Shown here in pieces: positions 41,986 to 50,811 of a DNA stretch of 64,000 bases. Origin of the DNA: Thioclava sp. GXIMD4216 (lineage in GTDB: Bacteria > Pseudomonadota > Alphaproteobacteria > Rhodobacterales > Rhodobacteraceae); contig NZ_CP149926.1 of NCBI RefSeq assembly GCF_037949285.1, positions 1,715,501 through 1,779,500 of the forward strand, read 5' to 3'. The translations under genes were made by a program, and so were the position numbers. Below the pieces are notes generated by a model. It saw only the letters and a list, made by a program, of their open reading frames with translations. It ran no database searches and was not told where the DNA came from. Each line of letters opens with the position of its first letter. Within the stretch, counting starts at the first letter, position 1.

Positions 41986-43827
41986 ATGCAACGAACCGCC
42001 TTTAGACGCATGCTTATAGGTGCCATGCTTGCAGCAAGCCCTTTATTGATTGGCTCAAAAAGCTTTGCGGCACCGCAGCATGCTCTGGCGATGACCGGTG
42101 CACCTGCCCTGCCCGACGGGTTTGACCACCTGCCTTATGCAAATCCCGACGCGCCCAAGGGCGGAGCGCTGAAACTGGGCGAAGTCGGCACGTTTGATTC
42201 TCTTAATCCGTGGATTCTGCTTGGCCGGCCCGCGACGGGAATCAGCCAATATGTGACCGAGTCGCTGATGGCGCGCTCGATCGACGAACCCTTCACCCTT
42301 TATGGTCTTCTGGCGGAAAGCGTCGATACCGATGCGGCGCGCAGCTATGTCGAATACACGCTCCGTCCCGAAGCGCATTTTTCCGACGGCAAGCCGGTGA
42401 CCGTCGAGGATGTGATCTGGTCCTACAAGACGCTTGGCGAACACGGGCATCCGCGCTACCGCAACGCCTGGGCCAAGGTGAAAGACATCCGCCAGACCGG
42501 TCCGCGCTCCGTGCGTATCACCTTCAACGCCCCCGACCGCGAGCTGGCCTTGCTGATGGGGATGCGCCCTATTCTGGAAAAAGCGCAATGGGCGGGCAAG
42601 GATTTCGAGGCGACCACCGACATGGTTCCGGTCGGTTCTGGCCCTTATGTGGTGGATCAGGTTTCCAACGGGCGGTTCATCAGTTTCAAGCGCGATCCCG
42701 ACTGGTGGGGCAAGGATGTGAATTTCAATCACGGCCTTTGGAATTTCGACACGATCCGCCATGAATATTTCAAGGATGGCAATGTGATATTCGAAGCTTT
42801 TAAAGCTGGGGATGTCGATGCATGGCGCGAGATGAGCGATGCGCGCTGGCAGAATAATTACAATTTTGCCGCCGCCCAATCCGGCGAGATCGTCAAGGAC
42901 GAGATCCCGCATGCCCGTCCTTCGGGAATTGACGGTCTGGTGATGAATACCCGCAACCCCTTGTTCAAGGACTGGCGGGTTCGCGAGGCGCTGACCGAGG
43001 TTTTCAATTTCGAATTCATCAACAAGACTCTCAACAATGGCGCCGAACCCCGCGTTACATCGTTCTTTTCCAACTCTGAGCTAGGCATGCAGCCCGGCCC
43101 TGCCAGCGGCAAGGTCAAGGCTCTGCTGGCCCCCTTTGCCGACCAGCTTGCCCCGGGCACGCTGGAGGGCACGCCCCTGCCCGTCTCGGATGGTCGGGAG
43201 ATGAATCGAAAGAACACGCGCAAGGCGTTGAAACTTCTAGAAGACGCAGGCTGGACTGTGGCGCGTGACGGGGTGCTGCGCAATGCGTCGGGCCAGCCGT
43301 TCCAGTTCGAGATCCTGCTGCGTCAGGGTGGCGGCTATGGCAGCGGCCCCTATGATCCGCAATCGGTGGTCGATATCTATGTGCAGGCGCTTGAACGGAT
43401 CGGCGTCAAGGCCCGCGTGACCACGATCGACGATGCGCAATATGTCCAGCGCGCGCGCAACTACCAGTTCGATATGACATGGTACTGGCGCGCCCTCTCG
43501 CTGAGCCCGGGCAACGAGCAGATGCTCTATTGGGGCTCTGCCGGTGTGGCGCAGCCGGGAAGCTGGAACTATATGGGCATGGCAAGCCCCGCCGCCGAAG
43601 CGATGATCCGCCATATGCTGGCAGCCACTGATCACGATGATTACGTGGCCGCAGTGCGGGCCTTGGACAGGATCCTGACCCAGGGGCGCTATGTGATCCC
43701 CGCATGGTATTCCAAAAGCACGAGGCTTGCACATAAATCCAGCCTTCATTATCCCGAAACCTTGCCGGTCTATGGTGACTGGCCGGGCTTCATGCCCGAC
43801 ACTTGGTGGTATGAGGCAGACAAATGA
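41986..43827 (+). CDS. ABC transporter peptide-binding protein, YejA type
   Basis: The 613-aa periplasmic protein is a family 5 extracellular solute-binding protein. It has an N-terminal signal (about residues 8-28, after a twin Arg). LNPWILLGRPATGISQYVTESLMAR and LYGLLAESV are typical of YejA-like oligopeptide-binding proteins, and EAHFSDGKPVTVEDV is the conserved family core. The permease and ATPase genes yejB, yejE and yejF are not next to it here, so it works with subunits encoded elsewhere. An entericidin-like gene overlaps its stop codon. Confidence 0.92.
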   Translation: MQRTAFRRMLIGAMLAASPLLIGSKSFAAPQHALAMTGAPALPDGFDHLPYANPDAPKGGALKLGEVGTFDSLNPWILLGRPATGISQYVTESLMARSIDEPFTLYGLLAESVDTDAARSYVEYTLRPEAHFSDGKPVTVEDVIWSYKTLGEHGHPRYRNAWAKVKDIRQTGPRSVRITFNAPDRELALLMGMRPILEKAQWAGKDFEATTDMVPVGSGPYVVDQVSNGRFISFKRDPDWWGKDVNFNHGLWNFDTIRHEYFKDGNVIFEAFKAGDVDAWREMSDARWQNNYNFAAAQSGEIVKDEIPHARPSGIDGLVMNTRNPLFKDWRVREALTEVFNFEFINKTLNNGAEPRVTSFFSNSELGMQPGPASGKVKALLAPFADQLAPGTLEGTPLPVSDGREMNRKNTRKALKLLEDAGWTVARDGVLRNASGQPFQFEILLRQGGGYGSGPYDPQSVVDIYVQALERIGVKARVTTIDDAQYVQRARNYQFDMTWYWRALSLSPGNEQMLYWGSAGVAQPGSWNYMGMASPAAEAMIRHMLAATDHDDYVAAVRALDRILTQGRYVIPAWYSKSTRLAHKSSLHYPETLPVYGDWPGFMPDTWWYEADK

Positions 43828-43943
43828 AAAAGCTCGTTTTGCTTGGTCTTCTGATGGTGTCGCTGAGCGCGTGCAACACGATTGCAGGCGTCGGGGATGA
43901 CGTGTCCGATGGCGCGCGCACCGTGCAGGGCTGGATGAACTGA
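43824..43943 (+). CDS. entericidin-like small lipoprotein
   Basis: The 39-aa product has a lipoprotein signal with lipobox LSAC ending at Cys17, followed by a short amphipathic tail NTIAGVGDDVSDGARTV. This is the plan of entericidin A/B family proteins. The ATG overlaps the stop of the upstream peptide-binding protein as ATGA, so they are cotranslated. Entericidins in E. coli form an antidote/toxin lipoprotein pair affecting lysis, but single-copy members in Rhodobacteraceae have no established role. A terminator follows closely. Confidence 0.88.
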   Translation: MKKLVLLGLLMVSLSACNTIAGVGDDVSDGARTVQGWMN

Positions 43944-43990
43944 ACGCGTCTGTGGCGGGCCTTGCGGGCCCTGCTATATGCCGCATTGAA

Positions 43991-44026
43991 AAAAGGGCCG
44001 ATGTGCAAGCAACGGCCCTTTTGTTT
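43991..44026 (+). terminator. intrinsic terminator after the entericidin-like gene
   Basis: AAAAGGGCCG (43991-44000) and CGGCCCTTTT (44013-44022) form a 10-bp stem with a 12-nt loop, followed by a T-rich stretch. Confidence 0.88.
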
Positions 44027-44190
44027 TGTGCGTTTTCCGGTTCTTGGACCGGAGGCTGCCCGTCTTTTCCGTGCTTTGCCCCCTTGCCTGCGGGGGTGGC
44101 AGATAGTTGGGAACAAATGGCGATGGGCGGGCTTTCTCTCCACAGGATGACGATGCCCCGTCACGAGGGGCTGCTACTCAGGAGGACGCC

Positions 44191-44526
44191 ATGAAATGGA
44201 GCCATGTCGAGCAGAACTGGACCGCGTTTTACGAGGCGATCACCGATCGCTGGCCCGATTTGACCGAGGATGACCTCGAAGAGATCGATGGCGACCGGCG
44301 CGCTTTCATCAAGGCTGTGTGCGACGCCACCGGCGATGAGGCCGAAGATGTTGCTGAAGAGTTGCGCGAATGGCTGGCGGGCGAGCTGCCCTCGGATGTG
44401 GTGATGGACCCGACCCATGATGACCACTCGATCCGCAATTCCGCAAAATATGTCGGCGATGGCGAAGACGAATATGACGAGGATGAAAACTTCGGCGATG
44501 ACGAGGAGGAAGATGGTGCCGCGTGA
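44191..44526 (+). CDS. CsbD-like protein with long acidic tail
   Basis: The first 65 residues of this 111-aa protein resemble CsbD-family stress proteins. They have MKWSHVEQNWTAFYEAI (compare the CsbD WxxVExNWxxFKGxV pattern) and RWPDLTEDDLEEIDGDR, the typical second helix. A strongly acidic, probably disordered tail of about 40 residues follows, rich in Asp/Glu with Tyr and Asn. That tail is not part of CsbD. The start at 44191 follows GGAGGACGCC. An in-frame upstream ATG at 44107 is less likely. CsbD proteins are general-stress proteins of unclear biochemical role. Confidence 0.7.
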   Translation: MKWSHVEQNWTAFYEAITDRWPDLTEDDLEEIDGDRRAFIKAVCDATGDEAEDVAEELREWLAGELPSDVVMDPTHDDHSIRNSAKYVGDGEDEYDEDENFGDDEEEDGAA

Positions 44527-44601
44527 GCTTGCGTCTTGACGCCAGAGGTCGAGCCTGAAACACAGACGTTCTGAACGTCTTGCCCCCTCTGGAGAAAGCC
44601 C

Positions 44602-45249
44602 ATGATCGCGCTTGATATCTTTGCCGACCCGGTCTGCCCCTTCTGCCTGATCGGCTATGAACGGCTGCGCCGCGCGCTCGCAGAGCGGCCCGGCCATCCT
44701 TTCCAACTGGCATGGCACCCCTTCCAGCTCAACCCCTCCATGCCCCGCGAGGGCATGGCGCGCGCTGATTACCTGCAGGCCAAATTCGGGCAGGACGGAG
44801 CGGTGAAGATGCACCAGCAGCTTCTGGAGATCGCCGCCTCCGATGCCCTGCCGCTTGACCCGCTGAAAGTGCTGCGCCAGCCAAACACGCTGGATGCGCT
44901 GCGTCTGGTCTATTGGGCCGGTCTGGAAGAGAAAGCGACCGCTGTGATGGAGGGCGTGATGGCGGCGCATTGGTATGAGGGGCGCGATATCGGCGATCCG
45001 CGCGAACTGGTGCGCATTGCGCAGGCGGCGGGGCTTGATGGCACGATGATTGGCCGCCTTCTGGCCAGCGATGCCGATTGCGACACGATTGCCAGCCGTG
45101 ATGCCCATGCCCGCGAGCGCGGCATCACCGCTGTGCCGACCTTCATCGTGGCCAACACCCATGCCATCACCGGCACCCAGCCGAAAGAGCTGTGGCTGAA
45201 AGTGATCGACGAGCTGTCTGGCGCGCCTTCGGATGCCATTCTGAACTGA
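44602..45249 (+). CDS. DsbA-family oxidoreductase, FrnE type
   Basis: The 215-aa protein belongs to the DsbA/FrnE group. It has the active-site motif DPVCPFC with Cys12 and Cys15 close to the N-terminus and the family sequence WHPFQLNPSMPREGM near residues 37-50. The C-terminal cis-Pro loop is GITAVPTFIVAN. There is no signal peptide, so it is probably cytosolic and may be an isomerase or disulfide-handling enzyme rather than a periplasmic DsbA. An inverted repeat AGACGTT-N3-AACGTCT (44564-44580) lies just upstream and could be an operator. Confidence 0.9.
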   Translation: MIALDIFADPVCPFCLIGYERLRRALAERPGHPFQLAWHPFQLNPSMPREGMARADYLQAKFGQDGAVKMHQQLLEIAASDALPLDPLKVLRQPNTLDALRLVYWAGLEEKATAVMEGVMAAHWYEGRDIGDPRELVRIAQAAGLDGTMIGRLLASDADCDTIASRDAHARERGITAVPTFIVANTHAITGTQPKELWLKVIDELSGAPSDAILN

Positions 45250-45368
45250 GGCTTTCAGGCGCTGCACATCTGATATTGCAGGTTGTGCTTTTTTGCGCGT
45301 CCTAAAAGGTGGACGCGCTAAGGCTGCTTATTATAGTCAGGCTCAAACATTCCTTCTTCGAGATATAC

Positions 45369-46592
45369 ATGACCCATATGGACCATAGCCTCGAGCAGAC
45401 GGCTAGGACGTTGTCGCTGCGCGAGTTCACCGTCATGCTGGCGTCTCTGATCGCCACAGTCGCGTTTTCGATTGACGCCATGCTTCCGGCCTTGAGCGAT
45501 ATCGCCGCAGCCCTCACCCCCGAGGATGTGAACAAGGCCCAGCTGATCCTGACCTCCTTCGTCTTCGGAATGGGGGCCGGAACCTTTTTTGTCGGCCCGA
45601 TTTCCGATGCGATTGGGCGCCGTGTCACAATCGCGCTTGGGATTGTCATCTATATGACCGGTGCCATTATCGCGATCTCTGCCAATTCGCTCGAGGCGCT
45701 GCTTGTCGCCCGTTTCATTCAGGGGTTCGGGGCCTCCAGCCCGCGTCTGGTGCCGATGGCACTGGTGCGTGATCTCTATCGCGGGCGGGAAATGGCGCAG
45801 GTGACTTCGATCATCATGATGATCTTCATTATCGTGCCGGCGCTCGCGCCTTCGATCGGGGCGGCCATCATCGCCTTTTCCGACTGGCGTGGCATCTTCT
45901 ATGTCTTCTGTCTGTTCGGGACGATCGGCGTGACATGGCTGTTCCTGCGTCAGCCCGAAACCCTCCCGCCCGAGCGCCGTCGTCCCCTGCGGCTGGGCGC
46001 GCTTGTGGCCGGTGCCAGCGAAGTACTGCGCGACCGGCAGGTCTGCCTTTACATTGTCATCATGACCCTTGGCTTTTCTCAGATGTTCGCAGCCGTCAGT
46101 TCGGCGGAACAGCTTTATAAAGCCTATGGCGTCACCGATCATTTCCCGCGGTGGTTCGCGCTTGGGGCGTTGATGGCGGGCAGTTTCTCTTTCCTCAATT
46201 CGCGCCTTGTCGTGCGGCTGGGGATGCGCCGGATCGTGTCGGTGGCGTATCGCACGCAGGTGGTGATTTCGCTGGTCATGCTGGCTTTGCAGATTGCGGG
46301 CATGCCGCAAAGCGGCTGGGGCTTTGCGGTGTTCTTCCTTTACTTCACCTCGGTCTTTGCAATGGCGGGGGTCACCTTTGGCAATCTCAACGCTCTGGCG
46401 ATGCAGAATGTGGGGCATCTGGCGGGAATGGCGGCCTCGGTGATCACCGCGCTGTCGACCGTGGGATCGGTGATGATTGCGGCCCCTATCGGGCTGGCCT
46501 TCAACGGCACCGTCCTGCCGCTGGTGATCGCGACCTTTGTCTGCTCGGGGCTGGCCATGCTGCTGATGACACGCACGCAGGGTGAAGGATGA
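45369..46592 (+). CDS. Bcr/CflA-type multidrug efflux transporter (MFS)
   Basis: The 407-aa membrane protein has about 12 hydrophobic helices and the MFS loop 2-3 motif VGPISDAIGRRVT near residues 78-90. It also has IQGFGASSPRLVPMALVRDLYRGREMAQVTS, the typical Bcr/CflA region following helix 4. Members export drugs or metabolites by proton antiport, and the substrate is not visible from sequence. I chose ATG 45369 over an ATG nine bases later (45378). The frame also opens at 45309, which would add a non-family N-terminus. Confidence 0.92.
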   Translation: MTHMDHSLEQTARTLSLREFTVMLASLIATVAFSIDAMLPALSDIAAALTPEDVNKAQLILTSFVFGMGAGTFFVGPISDAIGRRVTIALGIVIYMTGAIIAISANSLEALLVARFIQGFGASSPRLVPMALVRDLYRGREMAQVTSIIMMIFIIVPALAPSIGAAIIAFSDWRGIFYVFCLFGTIGVTWLFLRQPETLPPERRRPLRLGALVAGASEVLRDRQVCLYIVIMTLGFSQMFAAVSSAEQLYKAYGVTDHFPRWFALGALMAGSFSFLNSRLVVRLGMRRIVSVAYRTQVVISLVMLALQIAGMPQSGWGFAVFFLYFTSVFAMAGVTFGNLNALAMQNVGHLAGMAASVITALSTVGSVMIAAPIGLAFNGTVLPLVIATFVCSGLAMLLMTRTQGEG

Positions 46593-46598
46593 AGCGTA

Positions 46599-46624
46599 AA
46601 GGCCGGGAAATCCCGGCCTTTTTT
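46599..46624 (+). terminator. intrinsic terminator after the MFS gene, touching the mfd end
   Basis: AAGGCCGGGA (46599-46608) and TCCCGGCCTT (46611-46620) form a 10-bp stem followed by T-run. It overlaps the last bases of convergent mfd. Confidence 0.88.
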
Positions 46625-49600
46625 ATTTCGCTCCCTTTTCGGCCTCGCGCACTTTTGCGGCCAGATCGCGGGCAATCGCGAAGCTGCCCTTGATCTTCTC
46701 GGCGTCATTGGACCAGTCGCGACGGATGATCAGCTTGTTGTCGCGCAGCTTCGCCAGATCACGTTCTGTGGTAAGATAATCCACCAACCCCGCGGGATTG
46801 GGGAATTTATCATTGTGGAACTGGAGTGTGACCCCTTTCGGCCCCGCATCCAGCTTGCCGATATGGGCCCGCTTGCACATGCCCTTGATGCGGATCACCA
46901 GTAGCAGCGTGTTGACTTCCTTCGGCAGCGGGCCAAAACGGTCAATCAGCTCGGCGGCAAAGCCCTCCATTTCGACCTTGGTGGTGATCTGGCTCAGACG
47001 GCGATACAGCCCCAACCGCACATCCAGATCGGGGATATAGTTTTCCGGAATGGTGACAGGCACACCCAGATTGATCGTGGGCGACCATTCGCCATCGGCT
47101 ACATCTTCCCCCAGCTCGCCCGATTTCAGCTTCGAAATCGTTTCTTCCAGCATGGACTGGTAAAGCTCGTAGCCGACTTCCTTGATATGCCCCGATTGCT
47201 CTTCACCCAAAATGTTACCTGCGCCGCGCAAGTCCAAGTCTTGGCTAGCTAAATTAAACCCTGCCCCAAGGCTGTCCAGCGATCCGAGAAGCCGCAGCCG
47301 CTTTGTGGCCTGCGGGGTCAGCGGCATCCGCGGCTTGGTTGTCAGATAGCAGTAGGCCCGCATCTTCGAGCGCCCGACCCGCCCGCGGATCTGGTAGAGC
47401 TGGCTGAGGCCGAACATATCGGCGCGGTGGATCACCATCGTATTGGCGGTCGGAATATCCAGCCCCGATTCCACGATGGTCGTGGCCAGAAGCACGTCAT
47501 ATTTGCCATCATAAAACGCGTTCATCCGCTCATCCAACTCGCCCGCCGCCATCTGCCCATGCGCGGTGATGAAGGTGACTTCGGGCACCTCATTGCGCAG
47601 GAACTCCTCGATTTCAGCCAGATCGGTGATGCGTGGCACGACGTAAAAGCTTTGCCCGCCACGGAAACGTTCGCGCAAAAGCGCCTCGCGGATGGTCACC
47701 GTGTCGAATTCCGAGACATAGGTGCGAATGGCCAGACGGTCGACAGGCGGTGTGCCGATCACGGATAGATCCCTGACTCCGGTCAGGGAAAGTTGCAGCG
47801 TCCGTGGAATGGGGGTCGCGGTGAGTGTCAGCACATGGATATCCGAGCGCATCTCTTTCAGACGCTCTTTATGCTGGACGCCAAAATGTTGTTCTTCATC
47901 AATGACAAGCAGGCCAAGGTTCATAAACCGAACCGCTTTGGCCAGCACCGCATGGGTGCCGATCACGATATCGACGCTGCCATCTGCCAAGCCCGCGCGG
48001 GTTGCCGCGGCCTCTTTTGCGGTCACGAAGCGCGACAAGGGGCGGACATTGATCGCGGTATTCCGGAAACGTTCGGCAAAGGTTTTGTAATGCTGGCGCG
48101 CCAGCAGCGTGGTGGGGGCGATCACCGCAACCTGTACCCCTGCACTGGCGGCGACAAAGGCTGCGCGCATGGCAACCTCGGTCTTGCCAAAACCGACATC
48201 GCCGACCACCAGCCTGTCCATCGGTGTGCCCGATTTCAGATCCTCCACCACATCCTCGATCGCCGCAAGCTGGTCATCGGTCTCGCTATAGGGGAAACGC
48301 GCGGCGAAGGCCTCCCATTCGTGATGCGGAACCTCCAGAACCGAGGCCTTGCGCAGGTAACGCTCGGCGGCAATGCGCATCAGCTTGTCGGCGATCTCGC
48401 GGATACGCTCTTTCAGGCGGGCTTTCTTGGCCTGCCATGCCCCACCGCCCAGTTTGTCAAGAAGTCCGTCTTCATGCCCGAAACGGCTGAGCAATTCGAT
48501 ATTGACGACCGGCAGAAACAGCCTGTCGCCGCCCGCATATTCCAGCAAGATGCAATCCAGCGGCGCCCCAAGCGCCGAAACGGTTTCCAGCCCCTTATAG
48601 CGCCCGACCCCATGATCGACATGCACGACCAGATCACCTTGAGACAACGACTGAGCTTCGGTCAGGAAGTTATCCGCTTTACGCTTCTTTTTCGGTTTGC
48701 GGATGAGCCGGTCTCCCAGCACGTCCTGTTCCGAAATCACGGTCAGCGCCGGATCATCCCCCTTGGGCGGTGCTTCGAACCCCTGATCAAGCGTCCAGAC
48801 CGTCAGGTTGACCCCCGGCCCGATCTGGCGCGCATCCGAAATCAGCCGCGCGATATGTAGCCCTTCATCTTCCATCAGCCCCTTGAGCCGCTCGCGCGCG
48901 CCGTCCGACCAGGAGGCGATCACTACGGGCCCCTGTTTGAGCCGTGTCTGAACATGGTCACGTAACGCACCGAAAAGACTGACGTCTTCCATCTGTCGTT
49001 CGGGGGCAAAACTGCGCCCGATCCGCGCCTCGGCATCCAGAATCCCTGGTCCCGGCGGTGCAGAGAGCACTTGCAGGGCAAGCACACGGCGCGGCTTCAG
49101 GATGCTGTCCCACGCCGTTTCATCAAGATAGAGAAGTTGCGGTGCGGCGGGTTTGTAGACGCTATCCACCCTGTCGCGCCGTGTCATCGCCTCGCGACGG
49201 GTGTCATACTGGTCGGAAATCTGTTCCCAACGCGCCTCGCGCAAGACCGGAATTTGATCGTCCAGCAAGATGGAGGCCTCTGGAATATAGTCAAAAATCG
49301 TTTCCATCCGGTCATGGAAAAACCCCAGCCAATGTTCCATGCCCGCATGTTTGCGACCGGCGGAGACGGCCTCGTAGAGCGGATCTTCGGCACCACCCGC
49401 ACCGAATTCCACGCGATAATTCTGTCGGAAACGGGCGATCGAGGCCTCGTCGAGGATGACCTCGGAGACAGGTGCCAGTTCGATCCGAGTGAGCTTTTCC
49501 GTCGTGCGCTGGGTTGCCGGATCAAACCGGCGCACCCCGTCAAGCACATCGCCCCACAGATCCAGACGCACGGGACCGCTTTCTCCGGGGGAAAAGATGT

Positions 49601-50075
49601 CTATGATACCGCCACGCAGGGCAAATTCGCCCGCTTCCGACACCGTGGGCACAGGCGAAAATCCCATGCGTGTCAGGAAACCGCGCAGCGCCTCATCCTT
49701 AAGGTGCCCACCAACCTTGGCCACAAAAGAATTATCTGCAAGTACCTGACGCGCAGGTATTTTCTGCATTGCCGCCGAAAGCGTCGTCAGCAGGACAAAG
49801 GGTCCGGGCACCCCCGATTGAAGGGCTGCCAGGGTCGCCATGCGGGCTGCCGAGATTTCGGGATTTGGCGAGACGCGGTCATATGGCAGGCAGTCCCATG
49901 CCGGAAAACTGAGCACCGTCACCTGAGGGGCAAAAAATCCCAGCGCCAGACGCATCGCCTCAAGCCGCCTGTCGTCGCGGGCGATATGGATCACGCTTTG
50001 ACCACGCTCCAGCTCGCGGACCAGAAGTTTCGCGTCATACCCTTCGGGTGCGCCGGAAAGAACGAAATGCGTCAT
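46623..50075 (-). CDS. mfd: transcription-repair coupling factor Mfd
   Basis: Mfd removes stalled RNA polymerase and recruits UvrA to damaged DNA. The 1150-aa product has the UvrB-homology region near the N-terminus and the RNA-polymerase-interaction domain around residues 470-560 (GDLVVHVDHGVGRYKGLET). The translocase domain has Walker A GDVGFGKT at 625-632, motif II DEEQ at 726-729 and TATPIPRTL near 753-760. The C-terminal TRCF domain is present. The length is normal. It lies 63 bp downstream of a membrane-protein gene on the same strand, so both may be cotranscribed. It converges with the MFS gene. Confidence 0.98.
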   Translation of the reverse strand: MTHFVLSGAPEGYDAKLLVRELERGQSVIHIARDDRRLEAMRLALGFFAPQVTVLSFPAWDCLPYDRVSPNPEISAARMATLAALQSGVPGPFVLLTTLSAAMQKIPARQVLADNSFVAKVGGHLKDEALRGFLTRMGFSPVPTVSEAGEFALRGGIIDIFSPGESGPVRLDLWGDVLDGVRRFDPATQRTTEKLTRIELAPVSEVILDEASIARFRQNYRVEFGAGGAEDPLYEAVSAGRKHAGMEHWLGFFHDRMETIFDYIPEASILLDDQIPVLREARWEQISDQYDTRREAMTRRDRVDSVYKPAAPQLLYLDETAWDSILKPRRVLALQVLSAPPGPGILDAEARIGRSFAPERQMEDVSLFGALRDHVQTRLKQGPVVIASWSDGARERLKGLMEDEGLHIARLISDARQIGPGVNLTVWTLDQGFEAPPKGDDPALTVISEQDVLGDRLIRKPKKKRKADNFLTEAQSLSQGDLVVHVDHGVGRYKGLETVSALGAPLDCILLEYAGGDRLFLPVVNIELLSRFGHEDGLLDKLGGGAWQAKKARLKERIREIADKLMRIAAERYLRKASVLEVPHHEWEAFAARFPYSETDDQLAAIEDVVEDLKSGTPMDRLVVGDVGFGKTEVAMRAAFVAASAGVQVAVIAPTTLLARQHYKTFAERFRNTAINVRPLSRFVTAKEAAATRAGLADGSVDIVIGTHAVLAKAVRFMNLGLLVIDEEQHFGVQHKERLKEMRSDIHVLTLTATPIPRTLQLSLTGVRDLSVIGTPPVDRLAIRTYVSEFDTVTIREALLRERFRGGQSFYVVPRITDLAEIEEFLRNEVPEVTFITAHGQMAAGELDERMNAFYDGKYDVLLATTIVESGLDIPTANTMVIHRADMFGLSQLYQIRGRVGRSKMRAYCYLTTKPRMPLTPQATKRLRLLGSLDSLGAGFNLASQDLDLRGAGNILGEEQSGHIKEVGYELYQSMLEETISKLKSGELGEDVADGEWSPTINLGVPVTIPENYIPDLDVRLGLYRRLSQITTKVEMEGFAAELIDRFGPLPKEVNTLLLVIRIKGMCKRAHIGKLDAGPKGVTLQFHNDKFPNPAGLVDYLTTERDLAKLRDNKLIIRRDWSNDAEKIKGSFAIARDLAAKVREAEKGAK

Positions 50076-50138
50076 CGCTTGGGGCCTTTGTCTATGCGCG
50101 TCTCGGGCGCGGTCCGCAGGGTTAGATAGGTGCCGCGC

Positions 50139-50669
50139 CTACCAAAGTCGAATGGTCTGTGACAGCAGATTGCTCAGCATCCCCCAGAGTGCAGTGACAA
50201 AGATCACGGACATTCCAAGAAGTTGCACCCGAAATCTCGCACCATGTACAAAGTTGGCAATCGCCTCGGCCTGCCCGTTCTCGCTCAGGCTCAACAAGAG
50301 CTTTGCGTTGTAAAGGGTCATGATTGTTACAAAACTGAGAGGCACGCCCAAAAGAAAGGCGGCCTGTGCCAGTTCGGCGCCATAGCCAAACCCGGTGATC
50401 AGAAGGAAGCTTGTCAGGAAAAACCACCCCCCCGTCAGCGCCGCCTTGGCCTGACTGAAACGGATCAGGCGGCGCGCGCTCAGCCCTGCGGCCAGAACCA
50501 GATCGTCCGCCGTCTCGGCATTGCGCCGGTACTGGGTGACCAGATCATAGGGGATGCCCATCGCGAAATGGGCGGCAAAAGACCAGCAGACCGCCAGCAT
50601 GATCCAGTACCAGAGGCTGGAAAAGGAGTGCATGTCGATCAGGGCGAATATGGTGTTGGTGAAGTCCAC
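50139..50669 (-). CDS. conserved membrane protein of unknown function
   Basis: The 176-aa protein has about four hydrophobic helices, at roughly residues 18-38, 78-95, 100-118 and 148-168. Between the first two is a loop with YDLVTQYRRNAETADDLVLAAG and RRLIRF. I recognise the sequence style as a Rhodobacteraceae-conserved membrane protein sometimes labelled 'component of SufBCD complex', but nothing in it supports that function. It lies upstream of mfd on the same strand, so the two may share a transcript. Confidence 0.8.
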   Translation of the reverse strand: MDFTNTIFALIDMHSFSSLWYWIMLAVCWSFAAHFAMGIPYDLVTQYRRNAETADDLVLAAGLSARRLIRFSQAKAALTGGWFFLTSFLLITGFGYGAELAQAAFLLGVPLSFVTIMTLYNAKLLLSLSENGQAEAIANFVHGARFRVQLLGMSVIFVTALWGMLSNLLSQTIRLW

Positions 50670-50811
50670 TCTTTATCTTCTTTTGGCTTGATCGCGTGGA
50701 TGTGTTCTTTTTCTAGCCGATTCAAAGGCTAGAGGGAAGCATCCCCGCGGTCAAAAGGCTTGAGTTTCTGGCCGCTGCGTGGCACCCCGTTTGTAATAAC
50801 GGAGACATAGA

